From contig JAJZZT010000094.1 of assembly GCA_021797415.1 (NCBI GenBank), positions 1 through 13,677 of the forward strand: a stretch of DNA of 13,677 nt. The letters run 5' to 3'. This DNA comes from Bacillota bacterium. GTDB lineage: Bacteria > Bacillota > Bacilli > Alicyclobacillales > SLC66. The notes under the pieces were generated by a model, which was not told the origin of the DNA, did no database searches, and saw only the letters and a list, made by a program, of their open reading frames with translations. The position numbers and the translations under genes are program-made. This document shows, piece after piece, positions 7,225-13,616 of the stretch (position 1 is its first letter; every line of letters starts with the position of its first letter).

Positions 7225-7755
7225 ATGGGCAAAAGACTGTACACCGCTCTTGGCGCAACAGCGCTTTGCGCCGGGCTTCTGAGCGGTTGTGGCACGCTGC
7301 AGACCATCGCCGCGCCGTGGCTTCGCGTGGACGCCGCCACAAAGACAGTGGACCTCACACTGAGCGCCGGGTCCAACTCCGTCAACGGGTATGCGAATTT
7401 TAACGGTTATGCCAATGGGCAGATGACGATCCAGGTCCCTCTCGGTTACCGGGTGAACGTCATGTTCAACAACAAGGGCGGGATTCCGTTTGAATTCGGC
7501 GTGTATAACCAGTTTCAGCAACTCGCCTTCCAAGGGGCCGGTGTTTCTGTTCCGGCCATGCTGGCCAACGCAGGCGCCGGAGTCTTTCCGGGCCAGTCGG
7601 CCACATGGCATTTTACGGCGTCAAAAGTCGGGTCGTACCGGATCGAAAATCTGCTTGACCGCATCGATCAGCAGACTCGCCCGGAGAATTTTGGCATGTG
7701 GGTGCGCTTCGACGTGGTCCACAGGGGCACTCCGCATGTGATGGTCAACAACTGA
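7225..7755 (+). CDS. Sulfocyanin-like lipoprotein lacking type-1 copper ligands
   Basis: The 176-aa product has a lipoprotein signal: MGKR, a hydrophobic core and lipobox LSGC with Cys22, so it should sit on the outer face of the membrane. NFNGYANGQMTIQVPLGYRV (58-77), FNNKGGIPFEF (81-91) and GMWVRFDVV (157-165) match the fold pattern of sulfocyanin-type cupredoxins as I know them. The copper ligands do not: the first His is Phe89 (PFEF for the usual PH), no Cys exists after Cys22, and the second His is missing; only the Met of GMW remains. It probably does not carry a blue copper atom and may be structural, a docking subunit or an assembly factor. AAGGAGG lies 7 nt before the ATG. It is the first gene of the oxidase operon, 16 bp from the next. 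Confidence 0.75.
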   Translation: MGKRLYTALGATALCAGLLSGCGTLQTIAAPWLRVDAATKTVDLTLSAGSNSVNGYANFNGYANGQMTIQVPLGYRVNVMFNNKGGIPFEFGVYNQFQQLAFQGAGVSVPAMLANAGAGVFPGQSATWHFTASKVGSYRIENLLDRIDQQTRPENFGMWVRFDVVHRGTPHVMVNN

Positions 7756-7771
7756 CAAGGAGGGACCGGAC

Positions 7772-8428
7772 GTGGACAAACAAGACAATCGCGACAATCG
7801 CGCGAATCCGCCCGCAGATGATGAAAAGGTCGACTGGGATCGCCGCACGCTCATCCTTGGTTCCGGAATTGCGCTGTTCGTCGGTGCGGCGGCGCTCTTC
7901 GAGTCCTCGAACATCGCCAAGGCGGCGTCAGCCATTGTCGGATCGCCGGTGGATTCCGGTTTGACGACCGTGTACCAACAGGACTACTACTTCATCCCGA
8001 ATCAGATGACGTGGCGCGTGGGCACCCCCATGATCCTGCACATCCACAATTTGAGCGATGTGCATTTCCATGAAATGCAGATCGGCCGCGGCGGGTTTCA
8101 GACGGATCCGAACGTGTTCAGCGATCTCAAGGTGCAGTTCAACGTGGACTTTTGGGACGGCGTTCCGGTCACCATCCTCGAAGCGAACCGGGTCGACAAT
8201 TTTGTGACCAACAAGGCGCTGATCAAATCGGACGTCCCGACCGGTCCGTGGCTTCTCACCGGGGCGGGCAACGGCAATTTCAGCCCGACGCTGTATCCGG
8301 GCGGGGACATCAAACTGCAGTTCAATGTTCCAAATAAGCCCGGCATCTGGCAGTACGGCTGCTTTGTCCAGGGGTTCATCCATTGGAAAGACGGCATGAA
8401 GGGCACCATCAACATCCTCAATGCATGA
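7772..8428 (+). CDS. Membrane-anchored or Tat-exported cupredoxin (type-1 copper protein)
   Basis: The 218-aa product begins at GTG, 7 nt after AAGGAGGG. A hydrophilic N-terminus is followed by DRRTLILGSGIALFVGAAALF (Arg24-Arg25 and a hydrophobic run to about 43), a twin-arginine-like signal that may stay as an anchor. The mature domain has a cupredoxin pattern: YYFIPNQMTWRVGTPMILHIHN, then DVHFHEM with a His ligand (most likely His100), and near the C-terminus Cys197, His204 and Met209 in YGCFVQGFIHWKDGM. All four type-1 ligands are therefore present, though the Cys-His gap (6 residues) is longer than in plastocyanin. Sitting directly before subunit II, it is the best candidate for the electron donor to the oxidase. 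No cytochrome c gene or CxxCH motif occurs in the operon segment seen. Confidence 0.8.
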   Translation: MDKQDNRDNRANPPADDEKVDWDRRTLILGSGIALFVGAAALFESSNIAKAASAIVGSPVDSGLTTVYQQDYYFIPNQMTWRVGTPMILHIHNLSDVHFHEMQIGRGGFQTDPNVFSDLKVQFNVDFWDGVPVTILEANRVDNFVTNKALIKSDVPTGPWLLTGAGNGNFSPTLYPGGDIKLQFNVPNKPGIWQYGCFVQGFIHWKDGMKGTINILNA

Positions 8429-8486
8429 GATTCGCATGATCTGCATTCCTGAGATGTCATTTCTGTGAGAGAGGGGGCACACGCGG

Positions 8487-9296
8487 ATGGCGGACCTTGT
8501 GCTGTTTGGTGTCCTGTGGGTTGTGTTGAGCGTGATCGGCGAGATCGGGGTCAGCATCTGGGGACCGAATTTCTACTATTATCGCGCATCCATCCAGGCC
8601 AATGAAGGGTTGCATGCCAGCCTGTTCCTGATGCACGTCCTGGCGCCGATCTTCATCTTCGTGATGCTGATGTTGATCTTTGTGCCGCTGCGCTTTCGGA
8701 AGACTCCGGTGGGCCACGTGGTCAGGGGGAAGAAGGCGAGGTCTTATGTTCCCTACATCGCGATCTGGGTCACCGTGTCGATCGCCGTGAACTTGCTGTT
8801 TTTCCTGCATCCGACCACATCGGCGGCCGAGAAATTCTTTCAGGAGGTCAATCCGAACAATCCGGTCAACAAAAACGCGCTTGTGGTCGATGTCACCGCG
8901 CGCCAGTGGCAATGGTTTTTCAGTTATCCGCAATACGGCATCAACAGCGCGCAGAATGCCGCGGGCAACGATGTGCTGTACCTGCCCGTGAACCGCCCCG
9001 TGAAGTTCGTCCTGCGGTCGTATGATCCGGCGCACACGTACGCGCTGGGCGTCGACGTGATTCACTCCTTCTGGGTTCCGGCGTTCGGCCTGAAAGAAGA
9101 CGTGATACCGGGCGAGACGCGGTATGAATACGTCACGCCGACGAAGATCACGTCAACGGAGGTCAATCCGATGGTGCGGGTCCAGTGCGCCGAAGTCTGC
9201 GGGCCGGGACATCCGTATATGTACGCGGCGGTTCACATCGTCAGCGCGACCGCTTTTTCGCAGTGGGCTGCGGCTCAGCATAAGGCGGGCAACTGA
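8487..9296 (+). CDS. coxB: Heme-copper oxidase subunit II (CuA-containing)
   Basis: Subunit II receives electrons from the soluble donor at CuA and passes them to subunit I. The protein is 269 aa with hydrophobic helices at about 4-23, 46-68 and 88-108, one more than the usual two. The C-terminal cupredoxin domain shows the aromatic entry motif ARQWQWFFSYP (138-148) and the full CuA set: His193 in VIHSFWVPAFGLKEDVIPG, then Cys234, Glu236, Cys238, His242 and Met245 in QCAEVCGPGHPYM. It therefore belongs to a cytochrome c/cupredoxin oxidase and not to a quinol oxidase. No C-terminal cytochrome c domain is fused, unlike Bacillus CtaC. GAGGGGG lies 9 nt before the ATG. The 58-bp gap after the cupredoxin gene has no terminator. 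Confidence 0.95.
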   Translation: MADLVLFGVLWVVLSVIGEIGVSIWGPNFYYYRASIQANEGLHASLFLMHVLAPIFIFVMLMLIFVPLRFRKTPVGHVVRGKKARSYVPYIAIWVTVSIAVNLLFFLHPTTSAAEKFFQEVNPNNPVNKNALVVDVTARQWQWFFSYPQYGINSAQNAAGNDVLYLPVNRPVKFVLRSYDPAHTYALGVDVIHSFWVPAFGLKEDVIPGETRYEYVTPTKITSTEVNPMVRVQCAEVCGPGHPYMYAAVHIVSATAFSQWAAAQHKAGN

Positions 9297-9334
9297 CGGT
9301 ACGGTGGCCGTCACAGGAGAAGGAGGGAATACGT

Positions 9335-11200
9335 GTGAGAAATCTGGCTGCAGACGCACTTCCGGTGCGCAGGAAAAGGCCCCTTCCACCCATTATTCGC
9401 GGCCTGCTGTGGGGGACGGTGGCATTTCTTCTCGTCAATGTGCTGGTGAGCTACATTCTGGATCCCGGCTATGGCACGCCGTTTATCACGCAACCGTCGG
9501 TCGTCTTCGCGTGGTTGGCCGGAACGGCCGGGTGGCTGCTTGGCATCGGCGCGTGGGAGAACGTCGTGCTGCCCGCTTTCGGCGTGGATGTGCCGGTCCG
9601 CCAGTCGCGCGGCTGGAGAAAGTATTTTGAATACAACACGAACCACAAGATCATCGGCATCCAGTATCTCGTCTCGTCGACGGGCGGATTTTTTATCGCC
9701 GGTTTTGCCGCCATGCTGATGCGCCTGCAGTTGATGTCGCACAATCTGTGGGTCTTCCCGCATCCGGACCAGTATCTGACGACCGTCGGCATCCACGGGA
9801 CGATCATGATGTTCTCGGTCGGGACGGTGGCTTTGGTCGGCGGGCTTGGCAACTACCTGGTTCCGATGATGATCGGTTCGAACCATTCAGCTTTTCCGCG
9901 GATGTCCGCCCTGAGCGTCTGGCTCGTTCCGCTCGGCATTCTCACGGTGGCGTTCAGCCCGCTGCTCGGGACGTGGACGACCGGCTGGCGGGGTTATGAA
10001 CCGCTCGCCATGAACGACAACAACGGGATTCTTTTTTACTATCTCGGTGTGTTCGCCCTCACGCTGTCGTCGCTGCTCGTGTCGCTGAACCTCGCGTCAA
10101 CCGTCCTGTTCAAGAGGACGCAGGGCCTGACTTGGAACCGCCTGCCCATGTTCTGCTGGGGAATTCTCACGGTCAGCCTGCTGAATATCATCTGGCTGCC
10201 GGAGATCCAGCTCACGTTCGTCATGGCCCTGCTCGACCGCGTCGTCCCGCTGCCGTTTTTCACCGCGGTGGGCAGTCCGATGACGTACCTTGAGCTGTTC
10301 TGGCTGTTCGGCCATCCGGAGGTGTACATCGTCGTCGTTCCGGCCTTTGCCCTCTGGATGGAACTGATGCCCGTCATGGCGCGAAAGCCGCTGTTTGCGC
10401 GTGAATGGGGCATCATCGGGTTGATTTTCGTCATGATGCTGTCAGGCTTTGTCTGGGCGCACCACATGTTCACCAATATGCGGTATTCCGAGATGCTGCC
10501 CTTCTCGTTTTTCACCGAGATGATCTCGATTCCGACCGGCTTTGCCTACATGGTCGTGCTCGGGACGCTCTGGCGCTCGCGCTTCAAGCTCACGGTGCCG
10601 TCCCTGCTGCTGCTCATGAGCATGTTCAACTTCCTGATCGGCGGCGTGACGGGCGTGTTCAACGCCGATCCAATCATCGATCTGCAGTTGCACGACACGT
10701 TCTTCGTCGTCGGCCACTTCCACTTCACCATCATCGGCGGCATGGTGTTCACGTGGCTGGCCGCCATGTACTACTGGCTGCCCAAGTTCTCCGGCCGCAC
10801 GTACAACCCCAAAATGGGCGTGCTCGGAGCGATCTGGATCTTCATCGGGTTCGACGGCGCCTTCAGTCTCATGTTCCTGGCGGGGATGCAGGGCATGAAC
10901 CGCTGGGTTCCCGTTTATCCGCCGTACCTGCAGCCGATCAACGACGTGATTTCCATTTTCGCCTTCATCCTCGGTCTCGGCTTCCTGTTCAATCTCCTGC
11001 ACATCGCGTGGGCGATGAAATCCGGCCCGAAGGTGGAGGAGAATCCCTGGAAGGCGAAGACGCTCGAATGGCTTACGACATCGCCGCCCGCGCCGGAATC
11101 TTTCGCCGCCGCGCCCGTCGTGACGGGATCGTTTTACGATTACGACGACGATCTGCCGCCCGAGTCTTCGCTCCCCGCGCCAGGAGGCGTGCCCCTGTGA
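9335..11200 (+). CDS. coxA: Heme-copper oxidase subunit I (catalytic)
   Basis: This is the oxygen-reducing, proton-pumping core. The 621-aa protein starts at GTG, 7 nt after AAGGAGGG. Heme and copper ligands are all present: His154 (IHGT) and His463 for the low-spin heme, His461 for the high-spin heme, and His327 (GHPEVY, with Tyr331 for the cross-link), His376 and His377 for CuB. Two oddities stand out. Residues 1-100 form an N-terminal extension with two extra helices (about 20-42 and 56-74) before the usual first helix (NHKIIGIQYL). The residues that normally start the D and K proton channels are changed: the family's G-A-x-D-M-A-F-P-R reads GSNHSAFPR (His184), and the Lys after IPTG is replaced (IPTGFA, Ala404). 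The tail from about 562 is hydrophilic and acidic (YDYDDD). It is probably A-family with a variant proton path; exact heme type unknown. Confidence 0.95.
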   Translation: MRNLAADALPVRRKRPLPPIIRGLLWGTVAFLLVNVLVSYILDPGYGTPFITQPSVVFAWLAGTAGWLLGIGAWENVVLPAFGVDVPVRQSRGWRKYFEYNTNHKIIGIQYLVSSTGGFFIAGFAAMLMRLQLMSHNLWVFPHPDQYLTTVGIHGTIMMFSVGTVALVGGLGNYLVPMMIGSNHSAFPRMSALSVWLVPLGILTVAFSPLLGTWTTGWRGYEPLAMNDNNGILFYYLGVFALTLSSLLVSLNLASTVLFKRTQGLTWNRLPMFCWGILTVSLLNIIWLPEIQLTFVMALLDRVVPLPFFTAVGSPMTYLELFWLFGHPEVYIVVVPAFALWMELMPVMARKPLFAREWGIIGLIFVMMLSGFVWAHHMFTNMRYSEMLPFSFFTEMISIPTGFAYMVVLGTLWRSRFKLTVPSLLLLMSMFNFLIGGVTGVFNADPIIDLQLHDTFFVVGHFHFTIIGGMVFTWLAAMYYWLPKFSGRTYNPKMGVLGAIWIFIGFDGAFSLMFLAGMQGMNRWVPVYPPYLQPINDVISIFAFILGLGFLFNLLHIAWAMKSGPKVEENPWKAKTLEWLTTSPPAPESFAAAPVVTGSFYDYDDDLPPESSLPAPGGVPL

Positions 11201-11226
11201 CGGCCGGCCTGTCGGAAATTCGCCGG

Positions 11227-11298
11227 GCCGCCAGTACCCCTTTGCTCATCGCAAGTTTTGCGCAGCGTGTCTGAGCAGGGGCAAAGGGTACTGGCGGC
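11227..11298 (+). repeat. Stem-loop repeat element, copy 2
   Basis: This lies between subunit I and the next gene, inside the operon. Arms 11227-11247 and 11279-11298 pair with one bulged C and one G-U pair. The core, CCCCTTTGCTC ... GGGCAAAGGG, matches copy 1 at 2105-2158 with few changes and one missing base. The inner hairpin is CGCA-AGTTT-TGCG (copy 1: CGCG-AGTTC-CGCG), a compensated base-pair change, and the outer arms (GCCGCCAGTAC/GTACTGGCGGC) differ wholly from copy 1 yet pair perfectly. It could set 3'-end stability of the subunit I message or cause partial termination; there is no T-run. Confidence 0.65.
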
Positions 11299-11342
11299 TG
11301 GCACTGGATCCATATTTCAAGATCAGACCTGGAGGTGTGCGT

Positions 11343-11921
11343 ATGCAGGCGGCGCAGCGATTGGCCACCGCGGTCAATGAAGCGGATATCGATCGCCAGA
11401 TTGAACAGCGCAAGTCGCGCGGGGCGTTTAGTCTGTTTATCTTCAGCATGGCCGTCCCGTATTTCGTGATCATCAATGTGCGTTATCTGATGGTGGACAC
11501 CTATGTGCCGTCCCATCTCGATCAGGTGACTGGCGGAATCGAGACGGCGCTCATGCTGCTTTCCGCCCTGGCGGCGATCGGCGCGACCAGGGCGGCGCGC
11601 GGATTGAACGCGCGCGCCTATCGGGCGAGTGTTGCGGCCGCTCTGGTCGGGGGACTAGTGGCGACATTGATGATGCTCTATGAGATGTGGTACCACCCGA
11701 TGAATCCGATGTCGCACTTTGGCGAGACATTCCTCGTATCGATCGGTCTGGCCATCGTGATCAATCTGGCGTCGCTGCTCACCTTGCTCGCGGGGCGGGC
11801 GCGCAGCGGGCGCAAAGGCATCACCGGCGAGACGCTCACGAGCTTTGAACTGCCCGCCTGGTTCTGGGTCTTTGCCACCGCGGGATGGATCGCCCTGTAT
11901 ATCGAGCTGTACTTCCTGTGA
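11343..11921 (+). CDS. Heme-copper oxidase subunit III-like membrane protein
   Basis: The start ATG lies 7 nt after TGGAGG, giving 192 aa; an in-frame GTG two codons earlier overlaps the site's spacer. After a charged head there are about five hydrophobic helices (about 29-48, 65-83, 95-114, 128-150 and 170-190), the number found in short subunit III proteins. The last helix (ending FWVFATAGWIALYIELYFL) has the spacing of the family's terminal YWHFVD-type helix, but the His and Asp are not kept. Position right after subunits II and I supports this call more than sequence identity does. The distance from subunit I (142 bp) is filled mainly by the stem-loop element. It may alternatively be an unrelated oxidase accessory subunit. 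Confidence 0.65.
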   Translation: MQAAQRLATAVNEADIDRQIEQRKSRGAFSLFIFSMAVPYFVIINVRYLMVDTYVPSHLDQVTGGIETALMLLSALAAIGATRAARGLNARAYRASVAAALVGGLVATLMMLYEMWYHPMNPMSHFGETFLVSIGLAIVINLASLLTLLAGRARSGRKGITGETLTSFELPAWFWVFATAGWIALYIELYFL

Positions 11922-11923
11922 GA

Positions 11924-11939
11924 CCGCGAACAGTCGCGG
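11924..11939 (+). other. Short perfect hairpin after the subunit III-like gene
   Basis: CCGCGA-ACAG-TCGCGG begins 3 nt after the stop codon. There is no T-run; it lies between two operon genes, so it may modulate message stability or coupling. Confidence 0.35.
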
Positions 11940-11967
11940 GATAAACTCTGATCCGGGGGTGTGGACG

Positions 11968-12186
11968 ATGAGTAACGGTTTTTGGCCGACACTTCCCATC
12001 GTGATCCCGAAAAGTCCGGGGATCGCTCTGTGGTGGGATATCGTATTCTGGTTGTTCCAGGCTGTGGTGATGACGACGCTGCTCGTCGTACTGCGCAAGT
12101 GGGCGCTGGGTGTGGACCGTTTGCGTTCCGGCAAGACATCGCCGCCTGAAGTGACTCCGGGAAGCGGGCGACCGCTCGATCAGTAA
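11968..12186 (+). CDS. Small single-helix membrane protein in the oxidase operon
   Basis: The 72-aa product starts at ATG 11968, preceded by a GGGGGTG stretch 6 nt away, a weak but usable site. A longer frame upstream has no support and overlaps the subunit III-like gene. One hydrophobic helix (about 20-42, WWDIVFWLFQAVVMTTLLVV) is followed by a basic segment (RKWALGVDRLRSGK) and a Pro/Gly-rich tail, suggesting the tail faces the cytoplasm. I recognise no family. Size and location resemble small subunit IV-like or assembly peptides of bacterial oxidases, but that is inference from context. Confidence 0.6.
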   Translation: MSNGFWPTLPIVIPKSPGIALWWDIVFWLFQAVVMTTLLVVLRKWALGVDRLRSGKTSPPEVTPGSGRPLDQ

Positions 12187-12203
12187 CATCCAGATCAATA
12201 ATA

Positions 12204-12219
12204 TCCATGGCTGCATGGA
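12204..12219 (+). other. Hairpin TCCATG-GCTG-CATGGA upstream of ctaB
   Basis: A perfect 6-bp stem with a 4-nt loop, 18 bp after the small gene's stop. No T-run follows. Function unknown. Confidence 0.3.
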
Positions 12220-12247
12220 GCCGTCGTGAAGATGAGAATCTGTCTGC

Positions 12248-12281
12248 GATCGAGCGTCAGGACAACGCCGGACGCTCGATC
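12248..12281 (+). promoter_or_regulatory. Perfect 11-bp stem-loop in the ctaB leader, with an alternative partner upstream
   Basis: GATCGAGCGTC (12248-12258) pairs with GACGCTCGATC (12271-12281) around a 12-nt loop. The same left arm can also pair over 9 nt with CGCTCGATC at 12173-12181, inside the end of the preceding gene, so two exclusive folds are possible. The 171-bp gap 12187-12357 holds no gene I can support and no clear promoter. No T-run follows the stem, so classical attenuation is not shown. Confidence 0.4.
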
Positions 12282-12357
12282 TACCGGCGGAAAAACCTGT
12301 CATTGCCGGGTTGCGCGGATTGACTGTCTGTCATGTGGTGCGAGAGGATGGTCTTTC

Positions 12358-13269
12358 ATGGCTGGATTGGATGAAGCGCTTGTTTCCGAGTCGCGTATCG
12401 CAGGTCTGCTGTCCATCGTCAACGCATACGTGGAGTTGACCAAACCAAAGATCATGCTGTTTTTGCTGTTGACCGCCTACTGTGCGATGGTGGTCGCGCA
12501 CAAGGGATTGCCGGGCGTCGCCGTCACGCTGGCCGCCCTGTTCGGATTGGCCCTGTCCACGGGAGGGGCCGCCGCGTTCAACATGTGGTATGACCGCGAC
12601 ATCGACGCGGTCATGAAGCGAACGGAGGGCAGGCCTATTCCCTCCGGCAAGATCCAGTCTGCGAATGCGCTGTGGTTCGGTTTGATCCTGTTCGCTCTTT
12701 CAGTCGTTTGGTTCGGAATTATCGTCAACTGGATGGCCGCGCTGTTGTCCGCCGCGGGATTTGTTTATTACACGCTGGTCTACACCGTGTTCCTGAAGCG
12801 TCGCACCCCGCAGAACATCGTGATCGGCGGCGGTGCGGGCGCATTTCCGCCGCTGATCGGCTGGGCGGCGGTGACGGGGCACGTCGGGTTGCCCGCCGTT
12901 CTCATGTTCCTCATCATCTTTCTTTGGACACCGCCGCACTTTTGGGCTTTGGCGCTGTTTCGTCACGATGACTACAAGCGTGCGAACATTCCCATGATGC
13001 CCGTGGTGAAGGGCGAGGGATCGACCAAGCGCCAGATGGCGGTCTACACGTTCTTGCTGTCCATCGTGAGCCTGCTCTTGTACTGGACAGGCGCGGTCGG
13101 CGTCGCGTATGTATGGATTGCGGGTATTCTCGGCCTGGCGTTCATGGTGCATTCCATGTTCGTTCTGGAGGAAAAACTGCCCAATGCGAAGTGGGCGCGC
13201 AAGACCTTCTTTTTCTCGCTGCTCTATCTTGGCGTGCTGTTTCTCGGCATGGTTCTCAATGTGACTTGA
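12358..13269 (+). CDS. ctaB: Protoheme IX farnesyltransferase (heme O synthase)
   Basis: CtaB/CyoE attaches a farnesyl group to heme b, giving heme O, the precursor of heme A for the oxidase encoded upstream. The 303-aa membrane protein shows the UbiA-family prenyl-diphosphate/Mg motif NMWYDRDIDAVMKRTEGRP (75-93), with Asp79 and Asp83, the second conserved region RRTPQNIVIGGGAGAFPPLIGW (148-169), and HDDYKRANIPMMPVV (203-217), plus about nine helices. The start is ATG 12358, preceded by GAGAGG about 10 nt upstream; an in-frame ATG 44 codons earlier would add a non-homologous Arg/Cys-rich head and is rejected. It is the biosynthetic gene of the operon. A heme A synthase (ctaA) is not in the window, so heme O versus heme A in the enzyme cannot be decided here. 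Confidence 0.96.
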   Translation: MAGLDEALVSESRIAGLLSIVNAYVELTKPKIMLFLLLTAYCAMVVAHKGLPGVAVTLAALFGLALSTGGAAAFNMWYDRDIDAVMKRTEGRPIPSGKIQSANALWFGLILFALSVVWFGIIVNWMAALLSAAGFVYYTLVYTVFLKRRTPQNIVIGGGAGAFPPLIGWAAVTGHVGLPAVLMFLIIFLWTPPHFWALALFRHDDYKRANIPMMPVVKGEGSTKRQMAVYTFLLSIVSLLLYWTGAVGVAYVWIAGILGLAFMVHSMFVLEEKLPNAKWARKTFFFSLLYLGVLFLGMVLNVT

Positions 13270-13283
13270 GGGAGTGTGACGAT

Positions 13284-13616
13284 ATGCGAATCGGTGCTTC
13301 CGTACTCGCCGCAGTCGCGTCAATGCTCGCCGTGCTGGTCGGTGCGATCCAGCGCGGCGGGGTCTTTGGACCGCCGATGGATGCGGTTCAGGTGCCGATT
13401 GCCAACGCAATGTCCGATATCACGTTTGCCGTGGCGTTCGTGATTCTTGTCGGCGCCCTGCTGTTGTACGCCCGTCCGCGAGTGGGGCGCATCCTCTGTA
13501 TCGCGGCGCTGGTCGGCGGCGTGTTTGGCGCGGAGACGCTGTGGGAGTTGCCCGGCGCTGTTTTGCTTGTCGCGATCGCGACGAGCGCCATGGCGAAAAT
13601 GGGGACGATTGCATGA
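13284..13616 (+). CDS. Small multi-helix membrane protein of unknown function
   Basis: The 110-aa product is almost wholly hydrophobic, with three to four helices (about 4-22, 44-63, 66-84 and 88-105) and no catalytic motif I recognise. GGAG at 13271-13274 lies about 9 nt before the ATG, and the gene begins 14 bp after ctaB. Its stop overlaps the next start as ATGA, so it is probably co-translated with the following gene. Location suggests an oxidase assembly or accessory role; nothing in the sequence proves it. Confidence 0.7.
   Translation: MRIGASVLAAVASMLAVLVGAIQRGGVFGPPMDAVQVPIANAMSDITFAVAFVILVGALLLYARPRVGRILCIAALVGGVFGAETLWELPGAVLLVAIATSAMAKMGTIA

Noticed and set aside
7070..7282. 70-aa frame in the operon leader as a leader peptide
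   Set aside because: It runs out of frame into the lipoprotein gene, its start lacks a properly spaced RBS, and no run of regulatory codons is seen.
7000..7611. 203-aa reverse frame across the leader and the sulfocyanin-like gene
   Set aside because: Antisense to a gene with lipobox and strong RBS; no recognisable features.
12226..12357. N-terminal extension of ctaB from the ATG at 12226
   Set aside because: The added 44 residues are Arg/Cys-rich, unlike the family, and cover the stem-loop; ATG 12358 gives the normal length.
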